64,000 nt of DNA. Origin: Raineyella sp. LH-20. Lineage in GTDB: Bacteria > Actinomycetota > Actinomycetes > Propionibacteriales > Propionibacteriaceae. Position numbers and translations under genes: made by a program. Location: assembly GCF_033110965.1 (NCBI RefSeq), contig NZ_CP137003.1, forward strand, positions 3,348,001 to 3,412,000, given 5' to 3'. This document shows positions 8,086 to 16,280 of this stretch, piece after piece. The notes beneath the pieces are model-generated. The model saw only the letters and a program-made list of their open reading frames with translations, did no database searches and was not told the DNA's origin. Within the stretch, counting starts at the first letter, position 1. Every line of letters begins with the position of its first letter.

Positions 8086-8091
8086 ATGCTA
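8086..8091 (-). promoter_or_regulatory. -10 box upstream of the helix-turn-helix gene
   Basis: TAGCAT (8091-8086) predicts a start near 8079 and a leader of about 25 nt carrying the AGGAGG site, one of the few leadered genes here. Confidence 0.5.
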
Positions 8092-8187
8092 GCAGCGGGC
8101 CCTCGGACCACCCGGTCGTCGACCGCGGGCCCGCCACCCCGCCCAGGGCACCCGGCATCCACGGAACGGGGAGGGTGCGTCGGCGCG

Positions 8188-8259
8188 CTGTCCGACCCGT
8201 ACGCGCTGTCCGACCCGGGCGTCCTGTCCGACCCGGGTGTCCTGTCCGACCCGGGCGTC
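8188..8259. repeat. 18-bp tandem repeat 3' of the ABC-F gene
   Basis: Four units of ctgtccgacccgggcgtc (8188, 8206, 8224, 8242) with few changes and a degenerate fifth lie between the ABC-F stop and the promoter of the next gene. Nothing else is seen in 8092-8294. Confidence 0.88.
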
Positions 8260-8294
8260 CTGTCCCGCCGTCCGGGCCCGGGCCCATCGCCACG

Positions 8295-9896
8295 TCAGGC
8301 CAGCGAGATCAGCTCGGCGTACTCCGGGCTCCACAGGTCCTCGTCGCCGTCGGGCAGCAGCAGCACCCGATCGGGGTCGAGCGCCTCGACCGCACCCTCG
8401 TCGTGGGTGACCAGCACGATCGCCCCGGCGTACGTGTTGATGGCGCTGAGCACCTCGGCGCGCGACGCCGGATCCAGGTTGTTGGTCGGCTCGTCGAGGA
8501 GCAGCACGTTGGCTGCCGAGACCACCAGCATCGCCAGAGCCAGCCGGGTCTTCTCGCCGCCGGACAGCACGCCGGCCCGCTTCTCGACGTCGTCACCGGT
8601 GAACAGGAACGAACCGAGGATCTTGCGCACCTCGGTGTTGTTGAGGTCCGGTGAGGCCGACACCATGTTCTCCAGGACCGTACGGGACACGTCGATGGTC
8701 TCGTGCTCCTGGGCGTAGTAGCCGATCCGGGCACCGTGGCCGAGCACCACCTGGCCGGTGTCCGGCTCCTCGAGCCCGGCGAGCATCCGCAGCATGGTGG
8801 TCTTGCCGGCGCCGTTGAGACCGAGGATGACGACCTGGGATCCCTTGTCGATCGCCAGGTCGACGCCGGTGAAGACTTCCAGCGAACCGTACGACTTGGA
8901 GAGGTTCTCCGCACGGATCGGCGTCTTGCCGCACGGGGCGGGCTCCGGGAAACGGATCTTCGCCACCCGGTCGGCCTGCCGTTCCTCCTCCAGACCGGCC
9001 AACAGCTTCTCGGCGCGGCGGGCCATGTTCTGCGCGGCGACGGCCTTGGTCGCCTTGGCACGCATCTTGTCGGCCTGGGCCATCAACTGGTCAGCCTTGC
9101 GCTCGGCGTTCTGGCGCTCCCTCTTGCGCCGCGCCTCGTCGGCGGCCCGCTGGGTGAGGTAACGCTTCCAGTCCATCGAGTAGACGTCGAGGACGGCCCG
9201 GTTGGCGTCGAGGTGGAAGACCTTGTTGACGGTCGCCTCGAGCAGGTCCGTGTCGTGGGAAATCATCAGCAGCGCCCCGGAGTAGCTCTGCAGGAAGCCA
9301 CGCAGCCAGATGATGGAGTCGGCGTCCAGGTGGTTGGTCGGCTCGTCGAGCAACAGCGTGTCGGCCTGGGAGAAGAGGATCCGGGCCAGCTCGACGCGGC
9401 GTCGCTGGCCGCCGGAAAGGGTCTTCAACTGCTGGCCCAGCACCCGGTCCGGCAGCGCCAGGTTCGCAGCGATCCGGTGCGCCTCCGACTCCGCCGCGTA
9501 GCCGCCGGCGGTGAGGAACTGGGTCTCGGTCTTGGCGTACGTGGCCATCGCCGCGTTGCGGACGTCGTCGTCGGTGGCTTCGGCCATCGCGGTCTCGGCG
9601 GCCTTCATCCGGCGCAGGATGTGGTCCAGGCCGCGGGCGCCGAGGATCCGGTCGCGGACCAGTTCCTCGGGCTCGCCGGAGCGCGGATCCTGCGGCAGGT
9701 AACCGATCTGTCCGGTGCGCTGCACCTCACCGGCGGCTGGCAGCGACTCGCCGGCCAGGATCTTGGTCATGGTGGTCTTGCCGGCACCGTTGCGGCCGAC
9801 CAGGCCGACCTTGTCGCCGGGTGCGACCTGGAAGGAGACGGGCTCGAGAAGGAGACGGGCTCCGGCACGGACTTCGAGATCGCGGACAATCAGCAC
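8295..9896 (-). CDS. ABC-F family ribosome-acting ATPase
   Basis: A 533-residue cytoplasmic protein with two ABC domains and no membrane segment, the ABC-F layout. Domain 1 has Walker A GRNGAGKTT (about 34-42), signature LSGGQRRRVELARIL and LLLDEPTNHLD; domain 2 has GLNGAGKTT, LSGGEKTRLALAML and LLLDEPTNNLD. Between them is the P-site tRNA-interaction linker, a charged helical pair rich in Arg/Lys/Glu/Ala (about 240-310). ABC-F proteins bind the ribosomal E site and act in translation control or antibiotic protection; which applies here is not decided by sequence. The GTG start is leaderless. Confidence 0.92.
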   Translation of the reverse strand: MLIVRDLEVRAGARLLLEPVSFQVAPGDKVGLVGRNGAGKTTMTKILAGESLPAAGEVQRTGQIGYLPQDPRSGEPEELVRDRILGARGLDHILRRMKAAETAMAEATDDDVRNAAMATYAKTETQFLTAGGYAAESEAHRIAANLALPDRVLGQQLKTLSGGQRRRVELARILFSQADTLLLDEPTNHLDADSIIWLRGFLQSYSGALLMISHDTDLLEATVNKVFHLDANRAVLDVYSMDWKRYLTQRAADEARRKRERQNAERKADQLMAQADKMRAKATKAVAAQNMARRAEKLLAGLEEERQADRVAKIRFPEPAPCGKTPIRAENLSKSYGSLEVFTGVDLAIDKGSQVVILGLNGAGKTTMLRMLAGLEEPDTGQVVLGHGARIGYYAQEHETIDVSRTVLENMVSASPDLNNTEVRKILGSFLFTGDDVEKRAGVLSGGEKTRLALAMLVVSAANVLLLDEPTNNLDPASRAEVLSAINTYAGAIVLVTHDEGAVEALDPDRVLLLPDGDEDLWSPEYAELISLA

Positions 9897-9902
9897 CGCG
9901 CC

Positions 9903-9908
9903 ATCTTA
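9903..9908 (-). promoter_or_regulatory. -10 box of the leaderless ABC-F gene
   Basis: TAAGAT (9908-9903), 6 nt, then GTG at 9896. Confidence 0.65.
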
Positions 9909-9935
9909 TGCCCGCCGACAAAGGGGGCCCGCCGT

Positions 9936-11435
9936 TCAGACCCGCGGATGGAAGAGCTGTCGGCGGGACGCCGGCAGGTCGCTCGCCAGCCGGACCGACC
10001 AGGCACCGACCATGAACAACAACACCCCCAGGGTCGCGGCCGGCGCCTGCGGATGCAGCACCATGCCCTGGCGGCGGATGATCTCCAGCCCGACCAACAA
10101 CAGGGCCACACCGTAGAGGGCGAGCCGTCCGGACTGGCGGGCGCCCAGCGGCGGGATCAGCGCCCGCTCGACCCGGCCGATCAGCGGCACCAGCGCGATC
10201 AACAGCGGGATCGACACCAGCCAGTACATCGGCGTGGTGAGCAGGAATGGGATCGGATGGCCCACCGCCATGCTGGGCAGCAGCAGCAGCCCGACCGCCG
10301 CCGCGATGATCGGGATGTGCCACAGGTAGATCGTCATGGCCAACGCATTCACGACGGCCAGCACCCGCTGCAGCCATCCGGCCCGGCGCAACCGGTCCCC
10401 GACGAGGTGTTCGGTGAGCGCCAGCAGGGCGAACTCGGCCAGCGCCAGCAGGGCCATCGGGGTGGTGGGCGGCACCAGGTTCGAGGTGTCCTGGTCGCCG
10501 ATACCGACGGCGGACACCGGATAGGGCGCAAGCAGGAGCAGAGCCACGATCCCGGCGGCCGCGCTGGCGGCGATCACCAGGCTGCGGCGGACCAGACCGG
10601 GCAGGACCTGACCACGCCCGACCCGATGGCGCCCGACCCGACCGGACCCGATCTGACCGGCCCCGATCTGACCGACGACAGGTGGCCCGACCGGGCCGTC
10701 CGCGATCCCGCTGCCCTCGATCCCGCTGCCCTCGATCCCGCTGCCCTCGATCCCGCTGCCTGCTGGCCCGGGGCGCAGCCAGCCGCGGGCGTAGCCGATG
10801 CCGAGCTGGTGGGCGAAGAGCCAGACGAAGAGGTGGTTGAGCTCGCGGACCTCGGGGTCCCCGGTGAGGAAGGTCGCTGCGTCGACCAGCAGCGCACCGG
10901 CCAGCAGCACGATCGGGACCTGCACCCCCCACCGGTCGTGTGCCCGCACCATCAACGGGGCGACCAGCACGATGACGAGGTACGCGGAGATGAACCACAG
11001 CACCCGGGTGGCCATCAGGCTGAGGTACTGCGCGACCGGTAGCTGCCCCAGCCAGGCGAGGACGGTGGCCGTGATGGTCACGAACCCCATGTAGACGGTC
11101 AGCGGGCCGATCAGCCGGCGGGCCCGCTCCGCGAGGTAATGACCGTACGGATGTCCCTCCCGGACCACCCGCTCGACGACCTGGACGTTGGCGAAACCGC
11201 CCGCGACGAAGAACAGTGGCATCACCTGGAGGAACCAGCTGCCGATCCAGCCGGCAGGGCCGACCGTCCGCATCGTCAGGGTCAGGTGCGGTGAGCGGCC
11301 GGGCCCCATCGTCATCGCCAATTGGAAGTAGGACAGGTGGAACCACACCACGATGAGGATGGCCAGCGCCCGGGCGAGGTCGACCGGAACGTTGCGCGGT
11401 CGCCGATCGGTCATGGCACCTACGGTCTCAGACAT
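9936..11435 (-). CDS. Acyltransferase 3 family membrane protein
   Basis: A polytopic protein of about 500 residues that opens with the family's NVPVDLARALAILIVVWFH motif, whose His is the expected catalytic residue, and has about ten hydrophobic segments. Such proteins O-acylate cell-surface sugars, lipids or secondary metabolites; the acceptor is unknown. In the middle a non-conserved loop holds four GSGIE units from a 15-bp DNA repeat, followed by more Gly-rich sequence. Two starts are possible: ATG 11435 (used here) or ATG 11414; neither has a clear ribosome site. It lies alone between the ABC-F gene and the suf operon terminator. Confidence 0.82.
   Translation of the reverse strand: MSETVGAMTDRRPRNVPVDLARALAILIVVWFHLSYFQLAMTMGPGRSPHLTLTMRTVGPAGWIGSWFLQVMPLFFVAGGFANVQVVERVVREGHPYGHYLAERARRLIGPLTVYMGFVTITATVLAWLGQLPVAQYLSLMATRVLWFISAYLVIVLVAPLMVRAHDRWGVQVPIVLLAGALLVDAATFLTGDPEVRELNHLFVWLFAHQLGIGYARGWLRPGPAGSGIEGSGIEGSGIEGSGIADGPVGPPVVGQIGAGQIGSGRVGRHRVGRGQVLPGLVRRSLVIAASAAAGIVALLLLAPYPVSAVGIGDQDTSNLVPPTTPMALLALAEFALLALTEHLVGDRLRRAGWLQRVLAVVNALAMTIYLWHIPIIAAAVGLLLLPSMAVGHPIPFLLTTPMYWLVSIPLLIALVPLIGRVERALIPPLGARQSGRLALYGVALLLVGLEIIRRQGMVLHPQAPAATLGVLLFMVGAWSVRLASDLPASRRQLFHPRV
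10703..10761. repeat. 15-bp in-frame repeat inside the acyltransferase
   Basis: Four units of cgatcccgctgccct (10703, 10718, 10733, 10748) encode GSGIE repeats in a cytoplasmic or periplasmic loop. Confidence 0.9.
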
Positions 11436-11557
11436 TGATCCAAAAGTCTGCGCTCGGCCGCGGAGAGAACCCTCCGCGCCGAGCGCACGGAAGACACCGC
11501 GCATCGTGCCCGGTGCGGCCGGCGCCGCGGGCGCCGCGGGCGCCGACGGTCACCCAC

Positions 11558-11629
11558 GCAGATGCACCCCGTGGTGACCATTCGTTCGGGGTCGCCCACG
11601 AACGAATGACTACCACGGGGTGCATCCGC
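11558..11629. terminator. Large hairpin 3' of the suf operon
   Basis: 31-nt arms (11558-11588 and 11599-11629) match at 27 of 31 positions around a 10-nt loop. The hairpin is 14 nt past the sufT stop and before the acyltransferase start. There is no T tract; it could end or stabilise the suf transcript. Confidence 0.6.
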
Positions 11630-11643
11630 ATCTGACTGATGAG

Positions 11644-12207
11644 CTAGACGTTGAAGCCCATCGCCCGCAGCTGGTCACGACCGTCGTCGGTGATCTTCGC
11701 CGCGGTCCACGGCGGCATCCACACCCAGTTGATGTGCAGGGCGTTGACCATGCCCTCGAGAGCGGCTTCCGCCTGGTCCTCGATCATGTCGGTCAGCGGA
11801 CAGGCGGCACTGGTCAGGGTCATGTCGACGACGACGCTGGTGTCCTCCTCGACGTGGACGCCGTAGATCAGGCCCAGGTCGACGACGTTGATCCCGAGCT
11901 CGGGGTCGACGACGTCCTTGAGCGCCTCGAGCACCTCGTCCTCGGACAGCCGCGACACCGCCGCCGCGCCGATCACGGCGGGGGCATCCTGGGCCCCGGA
12001 TACCGAAGCGGTCCCGGGTTCCGAAGCGGAGGTGGACTCCGACGCCGGCTGGACGGGAATGTCGGACGGGATCCCGGACGGACCCGCGGCGGGTCCGGCG
12101 TCCGCGGGCGGGACGTCGCCGGCCGGCGTGACCGGTGTCGTCGGGGCATCGCCCATCAGTTCACGGTCCCGCACCATGTCTGCGGGGCTCTCGGCGCGTT
12201 CGGTCAT
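11644..12207 (-). CDS. sufT: SufT-like iron-sulfur assembly protein (MIP18/DUF59 family)
   Basis: A 187-residue protein. The DUF59 domain occupies the C-terminal 105 residues (LSEDEVLEALKDVVDPELGINVVDLGLIYGV ... TSAACPLTD), including the conserved Cys of the ACPLTD motif. The first 80 residues are a Pro/Ala/Ser/Thr-rich extension not found in typical family members of about 100-130 residues. DUF59 proteins take part in Fe-S cluster maturation or delivery. The ATG has a GGAGGA site and overlaps the sufU stop as ATGA, the last step of a coupled operon. The function call is by family and context. Confidence 0.9.
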   Translation of the reverse strand: MTERAESPADMVRDRELMGDAPTTPVTPAGDVPPADAGPAAGPSGIPSDIPVQPASESTSASEPGTASVSGAQDAPAVIGAAAVSRLSEDEVLEALKDVVDPELGINVVDLGLIYGVHVEEDTSVVVDMTLTSAACPLTDMIEDQAEAALEGMVNALHINWVWMPPWTAAKITDDGRDQLRAMGFNV

Positions 12208-12815
12208 ACCCGGTCCTCCTTCGTGGCGGGTTGGCTCAGAGTGGGGACACTCGTCACGTGCTGCGTTGCGGTGTCCACAGTGTCCACAGCGTCCCCGGCG
12301 TGCACTTCCACGGCGACCGTCGCTGCCTCAGTCGCAGTCTCGGTCGCGGCCGCGGTCATCCCAGCCGACGGTGCCTCCGTCGTGGCGGTCGCGCGCATCA
12401 GCGCGTCGCGCAGCGCCGACCAGCTCAGCAGCGCGCATTTGACCCGGGCCGGGAACTTCGAGACGCCGGCGAAGGCGATGCCGTCCTCGAACTCGTCCTC
12501 GTCGGGCTCGATCCGGCCCTGCGACTCCATCATCTCCTTGAAGTGCTGGTAGAGCACCTGGGAGCCCTCGATGCTGCGCCCGATCACCAGGTCGGTCATC
12601 ACCGACGTGGAGGCCTGGGAGATCGAGCAGCCCTCGCCGTCGTACGACACGTCGGTGATGGTGTCGCCGTCGAGAGCGACCCGCAGGGTGAGTTCGTCGC
12701 CACAGCTCGGGTTCACGTGGTGCACCTCGGCGGCGTACGGGTCACGCAGGCCGCTGTGATGCTTCTCCTTGTAGTGGTCCAGGATGATCTCCTGGTACAT
12801 CTCCTCGACGTTCAC
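12204..12815 (-). CDS. sufU: Fe-S assembly protein SufU
   Basis: A 203-residue protein of the Gram-positive SufU type, which accepts sulfur from SufS. Zinc and sulfur ligands are present: Cys38 and Asp40 (NPSCGDEL), Cys63 (GEGCSISQAS) and Cys127 (VKCALLSW), with the 19-residue insertion that separates SufU from IscU. The last 55 residues are a Thr/Ala/Val-rich tail beyond the family's usual end near 150. The GTG at 12815 overlaps the sufS stop (GTGA). The frame is open far upstream, but that part shadows sufS. Confidence 0.95.
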   Translation of the reverse strand: MNVEEMYQEIILDHYKEKHHSGLRDPYAAEVHHVNPSCGDELTLRVALDGDTITDVSYDGEGCSISQASTSVMTDLVIGRSIEGSQVLYQHFKEMMESQGRIEPDEDEFEDGIAFAGVSKFPARVKCALLSWSALRDALMRATATTEAPSAGMTAAATETATEAATVAVEVHAGDAVDTVDTATQHVTSVPTLSQPATKEDRV

Positions 12816-14158
12816 GCGCGCTCCCTGTGGCGGGTCCGCGAGGCGGACCGCGGCCGGTTGAAGAAGTCCCGGGTGTGATCGAGCGCCTCGGCCAGCGCCT
12901 CGATCTCCTGTTCGGTGGTGTAGAGGTAGAACGACGCCCGGGTCGACGACTGGACACCGAACCGGTCGTGCAGCGGTCGGGCGCAGTGGTGCCCGCCACG
13001 CACCGCGACACCGCGCGCGTCGAGCAACGTCATCACATCGTGCGGGTGCACACCTTCCAGGCTGAACGAGATCGCCCCGCCCCGGTCGACCGCCTCGGTC
13101 GGCCCGAGGATCCGCAGGCCCCGCACGTCGGCCAGCCGCTTCAGGGCGTACGCCGTGATGTGCTGCTCGTGGGCGGCGATCCGGTCCATCCCGATGCCGT
13201 TCAGGTAGTCGATGGCGGCCGCCAGCATCACCGTCTCGGCGATCGGCGGGGTGCCGGCCTCGAACCGGTACGGCGGCGGGGCGTACGTCGACCCCTCCAT
13301 CCGGACCACCTCGATCATCTCGCCCCCGCCGAGGAACGGCGGCAGCTGTTCGAGCAGGTCGTAGCGGCCCCAGAGCACGCCGAGCCCGGTCGGGCCGACC
13401 ATCTTGTGAGCGGTGAAGGCGACCATGTCGGCCTCCCACGCCTGCACGTCGGTCGCCAGTTGCGGCACCGACTGGGAGGCGTCGACCACCAGCACCGCGC
13501 CGACGGCATGGGCCATCCGGGCGACGGTGCTGACCGGGTTGAGGGTGCCGAGCACGTTCGACTGGCGGGTGATCGCGACGACCTTGGTCCGCTCGTTGAC
13601 CAGGCCTTCGGCCTCGGCTTTCACCAGGTCGAGTCGGCCCTCCTCGGTCACGTCGAACCAGCGCAGGGTGGCGCCGGTGCGCTGGCAGGCCAGCTGCCAC
13701 GGCACGATGTTGGAGTGGTGCTCCATCACGGAGATCACCACCTCGTCGCCGGGGCCCAGCCGCGAGCCGAGGGTGTGCGCGGCGAGGTTGAGCGCCTCGG
13801 AGGCGTTCTTGGTCCAGATCACCTCACGGGCCTCGGCGGCGCCGATGAAGTCGGCGACCTTCGCCCGGGCGCTCTCGTACGCCGCGGTGGCCTCCCCGCC
13901 GAGCAGGTGCATGGCCCGGGCGACGTTGGCGTTGTGGTGGGCGTAGAAGTCGGTGATCGCCTCGATCACCTGGCGCGGCTTCTGCGAGGTGTTCGCCGAG
14001 TCGAGGTAGACCAGCGGCCGGTCGCCGACCGTACGCTCCAGCACCGGGAAGTCCCGGCGGACGGCCGCGACGTCGTACGCGTCGACCGCCGCACGCACGC
14101 CGCCCGCCCCGCTCACCGGACCGCCGCTCACCGCATCGGAAGCCAGGGTGTCAGGCAT
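12812..14158 (-). CDS. sufS: Cysteine desulfurase SufS
   Basis: A 448-residue PLP enzyme that takes sulfur from cysteine for Fe-S cluster assembly. Key features are the N-terminal YLDSANTSQKP segment, the EHHSN motif, the PLP-binding Lys in FTAHKMVGPTG, and the persulfide Cys in GGHHCARPL near residue 385, in the short loop of class II desulfurases. Length is slightly above the usual 400-420 because of an N-terminal 25-residue extension. Its ATG lies inside sufC (8-nt overlap) and its stop overlaps the sufU start, so SufC, SufS and SufU are likely made in ratio. Confidence 0.96.
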   Translation of the reverse strand: MPDTLASDAVSGGPVSGAGGVRAAVDAYDVAAVRRDFPVLERTVGDRPLVYLDSANTSQKPRQVIEAITDFYAHHNANVARAMHLLGGEATAAYESARAKVADFIGAAEAREVIWTKNASEALNLAAHTLGSRLGPGDEVVISVMEHHSNIVPWQLACQRTGATLRWFDVTEEGRLDLVKAEAEGLVNERTKVVAITRQSNVLGTLNPVSTVARMAHAVGAVLVVDASQSVPQLATDVQAWEADMVAFTAHKMVGPTGLGVLWGRYDLLEQLPPFLGGGEMIEVVRMEGSTYAPPPYRFEAGTPPIAETVMLAAAIDYLNGIGMDRIAAHEQHITAYALKRLADVRGLRILGPTEAVDRGGAISFSLEGVHPHDVMTLLDARGVAVRGGHHCARPLHDRFGVQSSTRASFYLYTTEQEIEALAEALDHTRDFFNRPRSASRTRHRERA

Positions 14159-14918
14159 CGACCCGAGCCGCCTTCACGTACTTGTCGTAGCCCTCCGCCT
14201 CGAGCTCCTCGGCCAGCTCCGGGCCGCCCTGGGTGACCATGTGGCCGTCGACGAAGACGTGCACCACGTCGGGCTTGATGTAGCGCAGGATGCGCGTGTA
14301 GTGGGTGATCAGCAGCACGCCGCGGTCGCCCTGCTGGATGAACCGGTTGACACCCTCGGAGACGACCCGCAGGGCGTCGATGTCGAGGCCGGAGTCGGTC
14401 TCGTCGAGGATGGCGACCTTGGGGTTGAGCAGCTCGAGCTGGGCGATCTCGTGGCGCTTCTTCTCGCCACCGGAGAAGCCCTCGTTGACCGAGCGCTGCG
14501 CGAAGGTGGGGTCGAGGTCCATCCGGCCCAGCGCCTCGGTGACTTGCTTGGTCCAGGTGCGGATCTTCGGCGCCTGGCCGTCGACCGCGGTCTTGGCGGT
14601 CCGCAGGAAGTTCGCGACCGAGACGCCGGGCACCTCGACCGGATACTGCATCGCCAGGAACAGGCCGGCGCGGGCCCGCTCGTCGACGCTCATTGCGAGG
14701 ATGTCGGCGCCGTCGAGCGTCACGGTGCCACCGGTGACGGTGTACTTCGGATGCCCGGCCAGCGTGTAGGCCAGGGTCGACTTGCCGGAGCCGTTCGGGC
14801 CCATGATCGCGTGGGTCTGGCCGGAACGGATGGTGAGGTCGACGCCCTTGAGGATGGGCTTGGGACCGGATTCGGTCTCCACCTGGACGTGCAGGTCGTG
14901 GATCTCGAGGGTTGCCAT
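14151..14918 (-). CDS. sufC: Fe-S assembly ATPase SufC
   Basis: A 255-residue ABC-type ATPase without a membrane partner. Walker A GPNGSGKST, the signature region FSGGEKKRHEIAQL (the SufC-specific form) and Walker B VAILDETDSGLDID are all present. SufC binds SufB and SufD to form the scaffold SufBC2D. The ATG at 14918 has a CAGGAG site upstream; the open frame beyond it has no support. It follows sufD by 52 nt, the largest internal gap of the operon apart from sufB-sufD. Confidence 0.97.
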   Translation of the reverse strand: MATLEIHDLHVQVETESGPKPILKGVDLTIRSGQTHAIMGPNGSGKSTLAYTLAGHPKYTVTGGTVTLDGADILAMSVDERARAGLFLAMQYPVEVPGVSVANFLRTAKTAVDGQAPKIRTWTKQVTEALGRMDLDPTFAQRSVNEGFSGGEKKRHEIAQLELLNPKVAILDETDSGLDIDALRVVSEGVNRFIQQGDRGVLLITHYTRILRYIKPDVVHVFVDGHMVTQGGPELAEELEAEGYDKYVKAARVDA

Positions 14919-14970
14919 GGGGTGGTCTCCTGTGTGCGGGACGTCTGGGAAGGGAAGTCGGAAGGGACGA

Positions 14971-16215
14971 TCAGGCCTGCGGCGGGGCACCGACGGTCGC
15001 CGCGAGCTCTGCGGTGACGGCCTCCAGCAGGCGCTGTTCGATGTCGGGGACGCCGATCTTGGCGATGATCTCGGTGAAGAAGCCGAACACCACCAGGCGA
15101 CGGGCCTCCGCCTCCGGGATGCCGCGGCTCTGCAGGTAGAACAGGTGCTCGTCGTCGAACCGGCCGGTGGTGGCCGAGTGGCCGGCGCCGGCGATCTCGC
15201 CGGTCTCGATCTCCAGGTTGGGCACCGCGTCGGCCCGGCAGCCGTCGGTGAGCACCAGGTTGCGGTCCGACTCGTACGTGTCGATGCCTTCGGCGGTCTT
15301 GCGGATCAGCACGTCGCCGACCCACACGGTGTGCGCGCCCTTGCCCTGCAGTGCGCCGCGGTAGTCGACCCGGGACACCGACTTGGGGGTGGCGTGGTCG
15401 ACCAGCAGCCGGTGCTCGAGATGCTGGCCGGCATCGGCGAAGTAGACGCCGTACTGGTGCAGCTCGCCGCCCACCCCGGCGTAGTCGGTGGTCTGGGTGA
15501 GCCGGACCAGGTCGCCGCCGAGGGTGGCGGTCACCGCGGTCACCGACGCGTCCCGGCCGACCTCGACCGAGGTCTGGCCGGTGTGCACCGCATCGTCGTC
15601 CCACAGCTGCAGCTCGACCAGGTTGACCGTGGCGCCCTCGCCGACCAGCACCGAGACGTACGCGTCGTACGTCGCCGACCCGAAGTGCTCCAGAGCGATG
15701 GTGGCCTTGGCGTGGTGCCCGACGGTGATCACCAGATGCTCGTGCACCACCGCGTCGACGCTCTCACCGGTGAGGGTGAGGATCACCGGCGCAGCGAGCT
15801 CCGCCTCGGCCGGGATGTCGACCCGGACCGCCCCGTCGGCGTTCGCCGCCGCGAGGACCGCGAGCCGGTCCATCGGCGCCCGACCGCCGAGAGCACGGGC
15901 CTCCTCGCCGGTGATCCGGGTCAGCGTGACACCTTCGGGCAGGCTGGTCTGCCACTGCAGCCGGTCACCGGTGGCGTCGGCCTCCAACAGCCCGCGCAGC
16001 CGCTTCAGCGGGGTGAACCGCCAGATCTCCTCGCGCCCCTTGGGGACCGGGAAATCGGCGACGTCCCACGACGGTGTGGCGTGCAGATGGGAGGCGATCT
16101 TCGGCAGACGCGGGACGCGCAGCGCGGGCGCGGCGGCGGTCAGGCCGTTGGACGTGCCTTCGGCGGACAGGCCTTCAGTGGACAAGCCTTCATTGGACGC
16201 GGTATCGACGGACAA
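14971..16215 (-). CDS. sufD: Fe-S assembly protein SufD
   Basis: A 414-residue scaffold protein of the SufBCD complex. It has the N-terminal WRFTPLKRL segment, the beta-helix core, and the conserved C-terminal block GAGHSATTGRFDDEHLFYLQSRGI, followed by EARRLVVFGFF. The start is TTG at 16215, preceded by GAGAG; no ATG or GTG in frame lies between it and the conserved region except within repeats. Codons 6-20 come from three 15-bp repeats (16156-16200) that give EGLS-type units, an expansion at the dispensable N-terminus. Confidence 0.94.
   Translation of the reverse strand: MSVDTASNEGLSTEGLSAEGTSNGLTAAAPALRVPRLPKIASHLHATPSWDVADFPVPKGREEIWRFTPLKRLRGLLEADATGDRLQWQTSLPEGVTLTRITGEEARALGGRAPMDRLAVLAAANADGAVRVDIPAEAELAAPVILTLTGESVDAVVHEHLVITVGHHAKATIALEHFGSATYDAYVSVLVGEGATVNLVELQLWDDDAVHTGQTSVEVGRDASVTAVTATLGGDLVRLTQTTDYAGVGGELHQYGVYFADAGQHLEHRLLVDHATPKSVSRVDYRGALQGKGAHTVWVGDVLIRKTAEGIDTYESDRNLVLTDGCRADAVPNLEIETGEIAGAGHSATTGRFDDEHLFYLQSRGIPEAEARRLVVFGFFTEIIAKIGVPDIEQRLLEAVTAELAATVGAPPQA
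16156..16200. repeat. 15-bp in-frame repeat at the sufD 5' end
   Basis: Three diverged units of gccttcagtggacaa encode the EGLST/EGLSA repeats of SufD. Confidence 0.75.
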
Positions 16216-16280
16216 GGGTCACTCTCTTCGATGCGTACGGGGGCGTACGGGACGTACGGGGGGACGGACCGGCCGGCGGG

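Noticed and set aside
8188-8259. Possible CRISPR array
   Set aside because: Units of 18 bp are contiguous without spacers; no cas genes anywhere in the window. The same holds for the other tandem arrays.
8703-11042. A 779-codon open frame on the plus strand
   Set aside because: Antisense to the ABC-F and acyltransferase genes; composition is that of a shadow frame.
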